Shown: positions 8,228 through 16,189 of the stretch, in pieces
Numbering within the stretch: position 1 is the first letter of the stretch
How the letters are laid out: each line of letters starts with the position of its first letter
NCBI RefSeq assembly: GCF_018889995.1
Contig: NZ_CP076547.1
Span: 1,550,001-1,614,000, forward strand
Source of the DNA: Subtercola sp. PAMC28395
Lineage (GTDB): Bacteria > Actinomycetota > Actinomycetes > Actinomycetales > Microbacteriaceae
Direction: 5' to 3'
DNA: 64,000 bases
Made by a program: the position numbers and the translations under genes
Notes under the pieces: model-generated
The model's input: the letters and a program-made list of their open reading frames with translations, nothing else
Database searches by the model: none
Told to the model about the DNA's origin: nothing

Positions 8228-9001
8228 ATGGGATATATCAAGTCTGCTGCTCTCGAAGAGACCGGATACGTGGTCCTCGACCGCTACAACCAGGAACTCG
8301 ACCCCAAGGAATGGCTCGACATCGAGTACAACGACTGGAAGTCGTCGGGTGACACCCGTTTCGCACCTCTCGCCAGTGCTTTCGGCGAAATCGAGTGCAA
8401 CGGGTTCTGGAACCACACACCTCCTCGCACCGACAAAGACGGTGTCTGGATCGACTCGCAGACCGCGAAGGCCCCGAACCTCACCCGTCGCGCCCAGGAG
8501 CCCGGAGCGAACGTCGGCCGCTGCCGCGTCATCGAGCTGCAGCCGAACACCTACGCCGACTGCCTCTACAACCTCCACCAGGACGACAACAATCGCCTGA
8601 ACCCCGATGGCACCGGCTGGGTCGTGCGTGGCTTCTTCAACCTCACCGACGACAAAGACAGCTACTTCGTGCTGCGTGAGAACCGCACCGACCCGAGCGT
8701 CGAGTACCGTATCGCCCTTCCGGCGGGTGCACAGCTGATCGTCGACACCCAGCGTCTCTGGCACGCGGCGACCCACCCGGGCCCCGACCCGCGCTACTGC
8801 CTCATCACCTCGTGGACCTCCGGCCCCGAGCTCGACGCCTACATCGAGAAGTACAACGGCAACCCCAGGGTGCCGAACTTCGAGGTTCCGCAGGAGCAGC
8901 TCGACGCCGGCCAGGCCGAGCAGTCCCGTCGCCTCGCTGCCCGTGCTGCTGCGCTCGCCGCGCAGGGCAAGGCCGAGTGGCTCGTCATGAGCGAGGCGTA
9001 A
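8228..9001 (+). CDS. putative Fe(II)/2-oxoglutarate-type dioxygenase, conserved unknown
   Basis: A 257-residue protein from ATG 8228; an alternative ATG at 8216 has an AAAGG too close to it, so the start is not settled. The sequence suggests a double-stranded beta-helix oxygenase: His117 and Asp119 (NLHQDDNNR) as an HxD pair, His179 (RLWHAATH) as the distal His and Arg189 (DPRYCLITSW) as the possible co-substrate anchor. This assignment is inference from motif order, and I recall the family only as uncharacterised in related actinobacteria. The C-terminus is an Ala/Gln-rich helix. A strong hairpin follows the stop. Confidence 0.6.
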   Translation: MGYIKSAALEETGYVVLDRYNQELDPKEWLDIEYNDWKSSGDTRFAPLASAFGEIECNGFWNHTPPRTDKDGVWIDSQTAKAPNLTRRAQEPGANVGRCRVIELQPNTYADCLYNLHQDDNNRLNPDGTGWVVRGFFNLTDDKDSYFVLRENRTDPSVEYRIALPAGAQLIVDTQRLWHAATHPGPDPRYCLITSWTSGPELDAYIEKYNGNPRVPNFEVPQEQLDAGQAEQSRRLAARAAALAAQGKAEWLVMSEA

Positions 9002-9019
9002 CAGCCCCGCACACCCCCC

Positions 9020-9055
9020 GAAGGCCCCCCAGGTCTCACGACCTGGGGGGCCTTC
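9020..9055 (+). terminator. strong hairpin terminator
   Basis: A perfect 16-bp stem (9020-9035 with 9040-9055, centred on GGCCCCCC/GGGGGGCC) and a 4-nt loop lie 19 bp after the stop at 9001. There is no T-run, which is usual for high-GC actinobacterial terminators. Confidence 0.85.
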
Positions 9056-9063
9056 GCTGTCCC

Positions 9064-9365
9064 CACCGAGCATCGACTTTCCCGAATGTGCACGTTTTCA
9101 GCGAATTTGTTGCACTTTCGGGCAACTCGATGTCGCTATGCCCAACGCGGCACACCTCTACTTTGCGCGCCGCCCGGCACCGAGCATCCACTTTCCCGGT
9201 GGCGCACGTTTTCGCCGAATTTGTTGCACCTTCGGGCAACTCGATCTCGCCCCGCGCCCACGCGGCACGCACCTCGGTCGGCGCGGCCCGGCACCGAGCA
9301 TCCACTTTCCCGATGGCGCACGGTTTCAGCGCTGGTGTTGCACCTTCGGGCAACTCGATCTCGCG
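9064..9365. repeat. three tandem 114-bp repeats
   Basis: Units start at 9064, 9178 and 9292, each beginning CACCGAGCATC and spaced exactly 114 bp; the third is cut short where the next gene ends at 9368. Two blocks are best kept in each unit: the opening ACTTTCCC region with GCACG, and TTGCAC(C/T)TTCGGGCAACTCGAT, which holds a small GTTGC/GCAAC inverted repeat. Because 114 is divisible by three, open frames run through it, but the translations are repetitive and unlike any domain I know. I treat it as noncoding. Confidence 0.85.
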
Positions 9366-9367
9366 GG

Positions 9368-10333
9368 CTATACGCCCACGGTGAGCGCCGCCGTGTGGCC
9401 CGCAGCCACCGAGCCCGACATGCTCGCGATCTGGTAGATGCCGCCGTCGTTGCCGAACACGTTGTCTCGGGCGAGGCTCGTCGACGCGAGGTTGCTCACG
9501 CTCTTCTCATACCCCGCAGTGGCGTAGACCAGGTCGCACGCCTCCTTCGGCAGGGCGATCTGCGAAGTCTTCGCGATCGGGCCAGATGCAATCGCCGTGG
9601 CGACATCGCTGTACACCTCGAAGTGGATATGCGGCCACCGCCCCGAGTAACACGCCGGGAAGATCGACGTGAACGTGACCGTTCCCGAGCTGTCGACCTC
9701 CTGCACACCGCGCAGATAGTTCTCATTCGTCACACCCTGGCTGTAGAGCGAGTAGTTGCCGTCGCGATTGCAGTGCCAGAGGTACACAGCGGCACCGGTG
9801 AGGGCGTTTCCGGTCGCGGCGTCACGCACCGTGAGTTGGATGCTCAGCGGCACCCCGGCGGCGGTCGTCGTCGACGACCCGAAACTCGACCTGATGTCGC
9901 TGCGCACCACGCCTGAGTCGTCGAGCACGTTCGCTCCGTTCGAGCCGTCGCCGGGGTACGGGCCCGCCGTCTCGTCGGGGACCTCGGTTAGCGGCCCACT
10001 CGCCTCGGCTGTAGCACTGGCTGCGGCGCTCGCGGAGGGCGTGCTTGTTGCGGTCGCCGAAGCCGTTCCGGTGGCCGAATTCGCTACCGATGCACTCGAC
10101 GGCGTGCTCGAGCAGGCCGCGAGCAGTGTCGTGGCCGCGATGCCCCCGAACAGACCCAGTGCACGCCGTCGATTGACGAGCGTGCGGATGTCGTAGACGA
10201 GCCCGCGGTCTTCTTCGTCGATCTCGGTGCCGTCGGATTCGCGCCACTCTCCGACCGGCACGGTCGTCTCAACCTCGGGTGAATCGCCTTGTTCGCTGTG
10301 CTCGCTGTGCTTGCGAGGCTCAGGGGAGTGCAT
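9368..10333 (-). CDS. exported intradiol dioxygenase-like protein
   Basis: About 321 residues from ATG 10333; an in-frame ATG at 10369 would add twelve residues. After an acidic cytoplasmic stretch comes a Tat-like RRR-A-L-G-L segment, a hydrophobic run and a lipobox ending LLAACSS, then a Ser/Thr/Ala-rich linker. The C-terminal half is an intradiol ring-cleavage dioxygenase beta sandwich (protocatechuate 3,4-dioxygenase beta-like): YLWHC and NYLRG supply Tyr candidates, and PHIHFEVY the HxH iron ligands. Exported members of this family exist in actinobacteria with mostly unknown substrates. It is not next to the aromatic-degradation genes at 55.7-61.3 kb. Confidence 0.82.
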   Translation of the reverse strand: MHSPEPRKHSEHSEQGDSPEVETTVPVGEWRESDGTEIDEEDRGLVYDIRTLVNRRRALGLFGGIAATTLLAACSSTPSSASVANSATGTASATATSTPSASAAASATAEASGPLTEVPDETAGPYPGDGSNGANVLDDSGVVRSDIRSSFGSSTTTAAGVPLSIQLTVRDAATGNALTGAAVYLWHCNRDGNYSLYSQGVTNENYLRGVQEVDSSGTVTFTSIFPACYSGRWPHIHFEVYSDVATAIASGPIAKTSQIALPKEACDLVYATAGYEKSVSNLASTSLARDNVFGNDGGIYQIASMSGSVAAGHTAALTVGV

Positions 10334-10428
10334 GATGTGGATCCTCTCAGAATGAATGTCTGAGTACACCCAACCCGACAGGCATCGCGAGAATCTCTGA
10401 GCCCGCTATGCGAATCCTATGAGCCGCT

Positions 10429-10513
10429 GAACGCTCAGGCTCGTGGAGAGCTCAGGCTCGCCGAACGCTCAGGCGCGTGGAGAGCTCAGGCTCGCCGAAA
10501 GCTCAAGCTCGTC
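10429..10513. repeat. five tandem 17-bp repeats
   Basis: Units start at 10429, 10446, 10463, 10480 and 10497; each has the form GA(A/G)(C/A)GCTCAGGCTCG(T/C)(G/C), and alternate units are closest to each other (a 34-bp higher period). The block lies between the stop of the lysozyme-like gene (10526) and the start of the dioxygenase-like gene (10333), so it may be transcribed as a spacer. Copy number could vary by slippage. Confidence 0.85.
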
Positions 10514-10525
10514 GAACACCCTGGT

Positions 10526-11185
10526 TTAGTACCAGCCGCTGCTCTGGCTGTGCGCCCACGCCCCACACGGCGTGCCGTAGCGGCCCGTGATGTAGCTGAG
10601 GCCCCAGGCGATCTGGGTGGCGGGGTTGGTCTCCCAATCGGAACCGAACGCAGCCATCTTGTTGCCGGGGAGGGCCTGGGGAATACCCTGCGCGCCAGAA
10701 GAGGCGTTGTACGCGTTGATACGCCAGCCCGATTCGCGGGCCCAGAGTGAGACCAGGCACGAGAACTGGTCGCTGCCCATGCCGCGGTCAGAGAGCATCT
10801 GCTGGGCGATGGCCTGGGCAGAACCGGGGTTCGGCGTCGCGGCGGCGGGAACGCTGTAGCCGGTCGAGGATGACGCGACCTGGGCCGTGGTCTTCGCGGC
10901 GGCGGCGGCTGCTGCTGCAGCGGCGGCTGCAGCTTCGGCGGCCTTCTTGGCTTTGAGAACAGCCGGGTCGGTGGCCTGGTAGTCGTCGCGCTCGGCGAGC
11001 ATGACGCCCGTTCCCTGCACGACGAGGGTCTGCCCCGACGACATTGCGTGCTGAACCGGTGCGGCCTGCCCGAGCGTCGTCGCGTTCGCCAGGGGGAGCG
11101 CCACGGTACCGGCGAGGCCGATCGCGGCGGTCACTGCGAACGCCTGTGCCAGGCGTCGACGCACCGTGGTGTTCAGCACTGCCAT
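10526..11185 (-). CDS. secreted lysozyme-like (transglycosylase) cell-wall protein
   Basis: 219 residues. A signal peptide (about 1-36, basic start then a hydrophobic run to ANA) is followed by a central region with a pure poly-Ala helix at about 84-97. The C-terminal domain (about 120-219) is lysozyme-like, as in aggregation-promoting factors and Rpf-related proteins; the catalytic Glu is Glu151 in LWARESGW, and AQGIPQALPG and ITGRYGTPCGAW are family motifs. It should act on peptidoglycan outside the membrane. Its 5' leader can form alternative hairpins (see 11224-11276). Confidence 0.85.
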   Translation of the reverse strand: MAVLNTTVRRRLAQAFAVTAAIGLAGTVALPLANATTLGQAAPVQHAMSSGQTLVVQGTGVMLAERDDYQATDPAVLKAKKAAEAAAAAAAAAAAAAKTTAQVASSSTGYSVPAAATPNPGSAQAIAQQMLSDRGMGSDQFSCLVSLWARESGWRINAYNASSGAQGIPQALPGNKMAAFGSDWETNPATQIAWGLSYITGRYGTPCGAWAHSQSSGWY

Positions 11186-11223
11186 ACGGGATTCCGTTTC
11201 TCTCTGCCGGTTCGACTGGTGTT

Positions 11224-11276
11224 CAGGCTCTTCTGCTGCTGCCTGAGCCCGATTCGCAAGAGCCTGATACGGCTCT
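11224..11276 (-). promoter_or_regulatory. leader with two mutually exclusive hairpins
   Basis: On the minus strand, in the 5' leader of the lysozyme-like gene, AGAGCC (11276-11271) can pair with GGCTCT (11264-11259), while the overlapping CAGGCTCTT (11266-11258) can pair with AAGAGCCTG (11232-11224), a perfect 9-bp stem. Both structures use the same middle strand, the geometry of an attenuator or riboswitch. No known riboswitch class was recognised, and transcription start is not known, so function is inference. Confidence 0.4.
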
Positions 11277-11383
11277 CATAGTCGACTCTCTGCGTTATAC
11301 AAACGTGATCTTCTATTATGCACGACTCCCTGTGTGGAAGTACAGGCGCGCAGTCTCAGCCCACCGCGCCGCAGCATCCTGCA

Positions 11384-12337
11384 CTACGCCGCGCCATGGT
11401 AAGTCAGGGTGCCCAGCTGCCCGCCATACTTCGAGCGGATCACCATGGTGGTTCCGTCGAGCACGGCGGATGCTGCGCCGCTCAACCACGTCACAACACC
11501 CTCGCACGTGCGGCCCGTGATGGCAAGTGTGCCGAACGACACCGTGCCGTCTTCGGCGAACCTCCAGGTACTGGTGAAGTCATTGCACCCGTCGTTGCCA
11601 GCCACCGTGCCATCGTCGGCCATGCTGAGCTTCACCAGCCGGGATCGACCGTTCTCCACGCTCGTCCAGAGCCCCACCACGACCTGCGTTCCGCCAGGTG
11701 CCGGGCTCTCGGTACTGCTGGGGCGCTTCAGCTTCACGAGTTCTTCGCTCTTGTGGCCGACGAGAGTGAGCGTCGTGCCGTCGAACTTCGCCGAGGTGGC
11801 GTCGATCAGGTAGAGAGGCAGCGGAGCGCCGTCGCAGTAGATGCGGGTCACGGGGCCAGAAGTCGTCGTCAACGCCCCGCTCGAGTCCATCGACCAGGTG
11901 CCCTTGGCATTGTTGCAGCCGTCGGAGCCCTTCCAGGTTCCGTCGTGCTCGAACGCCAGGTACGGCTGGTCGGGCGAGCTGTAGGTGTCGGCCACGACCC
12001 ATCGGCCGGGCAGAGTGCTGCTCGATGCGGGAGTGAACTGCGGGGCATCCGGAATCGGAACGACCACGACAGGGGAGGAGCAGGCCGCCAGCGCCAGAAC
12101 CATCACTACGGTCAGGCCGAGCGTCACACCGGCCGTGACCGCACGGGTGGCGGCTGCGAGAGGCTTCAACGCTGACAAGGGGCTCTCCGAAGGAAGGGGA
12201 ACGAGACGGTCGCGCGCTACGGGCGCGGGGGTGCTGCTTACCTGAGCGTACTCAATACGGCTGCGAACACGCTTGAGGTTGACAGCAGTGGGGATCGGGA
12301 GGGCGGTGTGGTGCGGCTGTGAGGGAGAAGCGGGCAC
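11384..12337 (-). CDS. lipoprotein with two META/HslJ-like domains
   Basis: Open for 317 residues; the true start is probably nearer the hydrophobic stretch that ends in the lipobox LALAACSS (about residue 85), since the first 60 residues look like upstream sequence. The exported part has two similar META domains, each with a GC-N-N signature: SDGCNNAKGTW in the first and NDGCNDFTSTW in the second, each followed by a beta-rich part and a second Cys (IYCDG; GRTCEG). META domains occur in HslJ and other cell-envelope proteins; their function is not settled. It is monocistronic. Confidence 0.75.
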   Translation of the reverse strand: MPASPSQPHHTALPIPTAVNLKRVRSRIEYAQVSSTPAPVARDRLVPLPSESPLSALKPLAAATRAVTAGVTLGLTVVMVLALAACSSPVVVVPIPDAPQFTPASSSTLPGRWVVADTYSSPDQPYLAFEHDGTWKGSDGCNNAKGTWSMDSSGALTTTSGPVTRIYCDGAPLPLYLIDATSAKFDGTTLTLVGHKSEELVKLKRPSSTESPAPGGTQVVVGLWTSVENGRSRLVKLSMADDGTVAGNDGCNDFTSTWRFAEDGTVSFGTLAITGRTCEGVVTWLSGAASAVLDGTTMVIRSKYGGQLGTLTYHGAA

Positions 12338-12369
12338 GTGAGTGGGTGCGTCGTGCGGGCATCACCAAC

Positions 12370-12720
12370 TCAGCGGAAGTACCCCGTGAGCGACCCCCAC
12401 AGCAGGGCGACGAGCTGCAACAGGGTCAGGGCGTAGGCAATCCAGAGTGCGGCGGTAGCCAGTCGTGCGCCAGAGACGCCGGTCCGGATGATCTGCCGAA
12501 GTGAGATGTGCGCGAAGAGAATGCCGAGCGGCGAGGCCAGAAATGCGAAGAGAAAGGCTACTCCGGCCAGAAAGCTCGAGCCGATCTCGTCGTCGCTGAC
12601 GGCTCGCGCTCGCTTCGATTGCCGGTACCCGAGAATGGCGAGCGGGATGAGGATGGCAACGCAGAGCACGAAGACGCCGACTGCCGCGAGTTCTGAGTTC
12701 ACTGACCCGGCGGTATTCAC
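12370..12720 (-). CDS. small membrane protein, DUF4190-like
   Basis: 116 residues with three hydrophobic segments: about 10-30, 48-68 and 88-108. The second and third flank FAHISLRQIIRTG, a loop typical of DUF4190-type proteins (G-x-A-h-I-x-L-x-Q-I). Related domains are fused to many actinobacterial membrane proteins, but no activity is established. It ends 33 bp before the preceding lipoprotein gene's widest possible start and runs in the same direction. Confidence 0.65.
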   Translation of the reverse strand: MNTAGSVNSELAAVGVFVLCVAILIPLAILGYRQSKRARAVSDDEIGSSFLAGVAFLFAFLASPLGILFAHISLRQIIRTGVSGARLATAALWIAYALTLLQLVALLWGSLTGYFR

Positions 12721-12926
12721 AGGCGAAGCCTAGCGCGGCTCTGTGAAGGCACGCTGGTGAGAGGAGCTGTGAGCGTGCGCGGCGGGTGTGTGCTGGTGGA
12801 CGGTTAGATCGGTGCGCCTTTGGCGGGTGGGCGCTGTGAGCGAGGCGGCGAGCGCCGAGATTGCCCGGGCCCGCGCGCGGTGACGCGAAACCGCTGGGCT
12901 CGTCGCTCCGCCGACAGCCACCGTTC
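12721..12926. other. intergenic stretch
   Basis: About 200 bp. Open frames here are Arg/Ala-rich and resemble no family. I see no repeat, terminator or RNA. Confidence 0.4.
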
Positions 12927-13667
12927 CTAGAGGTCGACCGAATCGCCCGGAGTCAGCGTGATGAACGAACCGCCGTTCTGCTCGGTGGCCCAGGTGATGC
13001 GGTCGCCGCCCATGCCCTTGCCCGCGTCGGAGAGCACCATCTCGTGCGTCGCGAAACTGCGACGTGGCTTCACCTCGAGCACGAAGTCGATCACCTCGGC
13101 GATCTTCAGCCAGGGCGCCCCGACCGGAACGGCGAGAACGTCGACGTCGACGCCGACGGGCACGGTGAACGAGTCACCCGGGTAATAGAGAGTGCTCGCC
13201 GTGAGCGGGCTGCTGACGAGCACGCCGACGTTGTCGATCACGGGAATGCTCGAGTGGATGACGGCGTGCTTCTCTCCGAAGAACGTGAGAGTGAAGGGTC
13301 CGGCCGTGACCTCGTCGCCGCCGTTGACGATCGTGACGTCGAAGTCGGGCCCGACGGCCTGGGCGACACCCGAGGGCGCGAAGATCGGGATGCCCGGGGC
13401 CTTCGCGAGAATGCCGCTGAGCTGATCCGGCGTCCAATGGTCACCGTGCTCGTGAGTCAACACGATTGCGACTGTCTTCTCGAGCCCGTCGACCCCGTCG
13501 ACCGAGTCGGCGAGCGGCCGGGTGAAGACCCCGGGGTCGACGATCAGTTTCGAGCCGTCGAGCTCGAGCACCAGAGCGGCGTGCTCGAGTTTCGTGAGCT
13601 TCAGCGGTGCGAGGGCGTCGGTGGAGGAGGAGTCGGTTGCGGTCGTGGGTTGCGTGTTGTCGCTCAT
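12927..13667 (-). CDS. MBL-fold metal-dependent hydrolase (UlaG-like)
   Basis: 246 residues from ATG 13667. The metallo-beta-lactamase metal motif THEHGDHW appears at about 76-83, followed by HSSIPV, YPGDS and a late THEM motif that complete the two-metal site. The first strands (KLTKLEHAALVLELDGSKLIVDPG) match the UlaG/YcjY-like branch, which hydrolyses small cyclic esters or is of unknown substrate. No signal peptide. It is divergent from the lipid-kinase gene, with start codons 86 bp apart, so they share a promoter region. Confidence 0.8.
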   Translation of the reverse strand: MSDNTQPTTATDSSSTDALAPLKLTKLEHAALVLELDGSKLIVDPGVFTRPLADSVDGVDGLEKTVAIVLTHEHGDHWTPDQLSGILAKAPGIPIFAPSGVAQAVGPDFDVTIVNGGDEVTAGPFTLTFFGEKHAVIHSSIPVIDNVGVLVSSPLTASTLYYPGDSFTVPVGVDVDVLAVPVGAPWLKIAEVIDFVLEVKPRRSFATHEMVLSDAGKGMGGDRITWATEQNGGSFITLTPGDSVDL

Positions 13668-13753
13668 ACCTTCAGCTAATACCCGGCGGTGCCGGTCTGC
13701 AAGTCGGCGGCGAAGGGGAGGTCGGCGCGTGCCAGATGCGAGATAATCAGGGC

Positions 13754-14692
13754 ATGACCGACTCCGGGGCACCGCAGCCCCAGCCCGCTACATCGCTGCG
13801 GCTCGTCGTGGCGATCAACCCCTCGGCGTCCTTCGGGCGCACCGCCGGGGTCGGCGCAAAGGTCGTGGCCGCCCTGCGCGCAGACGGCCACACGGTTGAA
13901 GAACTGATCGCGACCGACTTCGAGACGCTGAAGATGGCGGCGCGCGCGGCTGTGGCCGAGCATCCGGATGCCCTGGTCGTCGTCGGCGGCGACGGAATGG
14001 TGAGCCTCGGCGTCAACCTCGTGGCCGAGACGCCGACCCCGCTCGGAATCATCCCTTCGGGCACCGGCAACGACGCCGCCCTAGGCCTGGGCATTCCCTT
14101 CGATCTCGACAAAGCAATCGACGCTCTGAGGTCCGCGCTCCGACGCCCGCAGCGAGTGATCGACCTCGGCCGGGTCACGCGCCTGGCGGAGGGGGTCTCC
14201 GACTCCCTCTATTTCGCGTCGGCCCTCTCGGCCGGGTTCGACGCCCTCGTCAACGAGCGGGCGAACGCCATGCGGCGGCCGCGCGGGGCCTCCCGGTACA
14301 CGATCGCGCTGCTGCTCGAATTGCTCCGCCTGCGCGCCCGCAGTTACGACCTCATCGTCGACGGCGCCCCACGCTCGGTGAAGTCGGTGCTGCTGGCGGT
14401 GTCGAACAACCGCTCGATCGGCGGCGGCATGCTGATCACTCCGGATGCCCTGCTCGACGACGGCGCCCTCGACCTGCTGATCGTGGCGCCCGTGTCGCGG
14501 CTGAAGTTTCTGCGCCTCTTTCCGCGCGTGTTCAAGGGCACGCACGCCGGCCTGCCCATTGTTGAGTTGAGCCGGGTGACGTCGGTGCGGCTGGATGCCC
14601 CCGGAATCGTGGCCTACGCCGACGGTGAGCGGGTCGGGCCGCTGCCCGTCGAGGTCACGATCGTGCCCGGTGCGCTGCGGGTGCTCGCGTAG
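13754..14692 (+). CDS. diacylglycerol kinase-family lipid kinase
   Basis: 312 residues, the usual length of the DagK/YegS/Rv2252 family. VVGGDGMVS (about 76-84) is the GGDGT-type nucleotide motif, with Met for Thr, and PSGTGND (about 101-107) the second signature. The C-terminal half holds the beta-sandwich domain with GGGM and ADGERVGPLP. It phosphorylates diacylglycerol or a related lipid at the inner membrane face. The start at ATG 13754 avoids overlap with the divergent hydrolase gene. A GC hairpin (14768-14802) follows. Confidence 0.88.
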   Translation: MTDSGAPQPQPATSLRLVVAINPSASFGRTAGVGAKVVAALRADGHTVEELIATDFETLKMAARAAVAEHPDALVVVGGDGMVSLGVNLVAETPTPLGIIPSGTGNDAALGLGIPFDLDKAIDALRSALRRPQRVIDLGRVTRLAEGVSDSLYFASALSAGFDALVNERANAMRRPRGASRYTIALLLELLRLRARSYDLIVDGAPRSVKSVLLAVSNNRSIGGGMLITPDALLDDGALDLLIVAPVSRLKFLRLFPRVFKGTHAGLPIVELSRVTSVRLDAPGIVAYADGERVGPLPVEVTIVPGALRVLA

Positions 14693-14767
14693 AACCCTGC
14701 CCACCCGCGAATGCGTCCGTCGATTCGCGAACACGGGCGTGAAGCGATGGAACGCGCGCGAGGGAGC

Positions 14768-14802
14768 GGGCGGCCCACCCAACCCGAAAGAGCGGGCCGC
14801 CC
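14768..14802 (+). terminator. GC-rich hairpin after the lipid kinase
   Basis: GGGCGGCCC (14768-14776) pairs perfectly with GGGCCGCCC (14794-14802) around a 17-nt loop. It lies between the convergent ends of the lipid-kinase gene (14692) and the lipoprotein gene (14883) and could serve both. Confidence 0.6.
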
Positions 14803-14882
14803 AGCGAAGCTGTGGGTCAATCAAGACCCAGACCGCGCAGAAGTGACACTACCAGCGAAGTGATGATTACTCAAAATCAGGA

Positions 14883-15311
14883 CTACTGCGTGACGACCAG
14901 GTCGAACGTCGTTCGAAAGCCAGTGATCCGGTTCGTGACAGTGACCGTCGATGCACCGACCGCGAGCGGCGTGATCCCCGGGTTGAAGGTGGCACCCCCG
15001 TCGATGTGACCCTCGACGAACTTCGCGATGGTCGGGTCGGCGACCTCGCCTCTCCAGTTGGTCACGATGGTGGCGCCGGTGTTGAGGTCGACCACGTTGT
15101 TCAAGCCGACCGTGACGACCTGTCCGTTGACCGACGACAGGTTCACGACGATCGGTGCGATGAGGGTCGAGCCACTCGAGCTGGCCGACGGGGTGACCAC
15201 GGGTGTGGCGGCGGTGCCCGCAGAATTGCCCGAGCATCCGGCGAGCCCGAGGCCCGCGATGCTGGCCAGAATGAGTGCAACGGCGGTGCGGGCAAATCGG
15301 GTGTTCATCAA
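14883..15311 (-). CDS. small lipoprotein of unknown function
   Basis: 142 residues. A signal sequence with lipobox GLAGCSG (Cys about residue 26) is followed by a Ser/Thr/Ala linker and one beta-rich domain of about 95 residues (APIVVNLSSVNGQVVTVGL onwards, with ATIVTNWRGEVAD). No catalytic motif is visible. Such small domains occur as single-copy lipoproteins in related genera; I do not recognise a function. Confidence 0.7.
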   Translation of the reverse strand: MMNTRFARTAVALILASIAGLGLAGCSGNSAGTAATPVVTPSASSSGSTLIAPIVVNLSSVNGQVVTVGLNNVVDLNTGATIVTNWRGEVADPTIAKFVEGHIDGGATFNPGITPLAVGASTVTVTNRITGFRTTFDLVVTQ

Positions 15312-15514
15312 TGCCTCTCAACGGTGAATGAGCCAGTGTTGCCCCGGACGCTGGGGCATCTTCGCTCACGATGAGGACTTCGAGTGGCGGCCTGCCCCGC
15401 AGGTTCGGCGGCTTCAGCGTAGCGGAACAGCAATCGCCCCGGCGGAGAAAGTCGCTCCGCCCTCGAATTGGCGTGCCCTCCACTCGTGTGGCATACTCGT
15501 TAAGTTGTCTAATC

Positions 15515-15587
15515 GGCCCCATCGTTTAGCGGCCTAGGACATCGCCCTCTCACGGCGGTAACACCGGTTCGAATCCGGTTGGGGTCA
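15515..15587 (+). tRNA. tRNA-Glu (anticodon CTC)
   Basis: A 73-nt cloverleaf. The acceptor GGCCCCA (15515-15521) pairs with TGGGGTC (15580-15586) with one G-T pair; the D-arm has TAGCGGCCTAGGAC; the anticodon loop is CTCTCAC on a CGCC/GGCG stem; the T-loop is GGTTCGAATCC. The discriminator is A and CCA is not encoded. Confidence 0.96.
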
Positions 15588-15606
15588 CACTGTATTAGCT
15601 AATGAG

Positions 15607-15646
15607 GCCCGGTTTCCTTTCAAGCAAAGGGAACCGGGCTTTTTTT
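15607..15646 (+). terminator. rho-independent terminator after tRNA-Glu
   Basis: A 14-bp stem (15607-15620 with 15626-15639, one G-T pair), a 5-nt loop and a run of seven T at 15640-15646. Confidence 0.92.
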
Positions 15647-16189
15647 GTGGGTCTCAACGCACCGGGTTTTCTGGCAAGCCTTTCTCGACATGCACTTCCA
15701 AACGACGCGACCCGTCCCAAGTGCCTCTGGGTAGCACAGCTTCCGTAGTCAATCGGGAGAGTATTCAGCGCTGGTTAGTCACTCCGTAACGTCGTGAACG
15801 CATTGAATTCGTGGACTTCAACGACACTGCGGCATGCGCTGGACATCGGGACTGCTACGACCACACATTTCACACGCCCGAATCAGTCGATATGACAAAC
15901 GTCTGAGGTGCTCGCCCCAGCCGGCCATGCGCGCTGTTCGATGGGAACTCGCAGGCTACGCGTGCTACATGTACACCGATTTCGAGTGGCAAATCCAACA
16001 CGTCGCCGCCGACAAATCAGCAGCCGTCACATGGTGGCTCAACGACCCATGGATGCCCGAGACCGATCTCGGCTAGCACGGTGCTTGGCGGTCTGGCCGA
16101 CCCCCAGGCGCCACGTCTCCTGTTCATCTAGGCGGTCTAAGTTCCGGGTTGATGTCGGCTAGCTCATCAGACAATGCGGGGGCGACCTT
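15647..16189. other. gene-poor stretch after tRNA-Glu
   Basis: About 540 bp with no gene I can defend. A plus-strand frame at about 15834-16076 contains WELAGYACYMYTDFEW and a Trp-rich end that could be the tail of a decayed protein, but no family fits. tRNA 3' ends are common integration sites; I looked for a repeat of the tRNA end downstream and saw none in the window. Confidence 0.4.

Noticed and set aside
9036..9353. A 105-codon minus-strand frame through the 114-bp repeats
   Set aside because: The repeat length is divisible by three, so open frames persist on both strands; the translation is repetitive and has no start signal. Kept as a noncoding repeat.
9064..9365. CRISPR array
   Set aside because: Units are 114 bp with only three copies and no short identical repeats with unique spacers; no cas genes are in the window.
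12730..12921. Minus-strand frame of 63 codons
   Set aside because: Arg/Ala/His-rich composition, no ribosome-binding site and no similarity to any family I know.
15834..16076. Plus-strand frame with WELAGYACYMYTDFEW
   Set aside because: It could be the tail of a decayed gene, but there is no upstream partner and no family, so it is only noted within the gene-poor stretch.
15515..16189. Integrated element at the tRNA-Glu 3' end
   Set aside because: No integrase gene and no duplicated tRNA end were seen nearby; the T-run terminator after the tRNA is intact.
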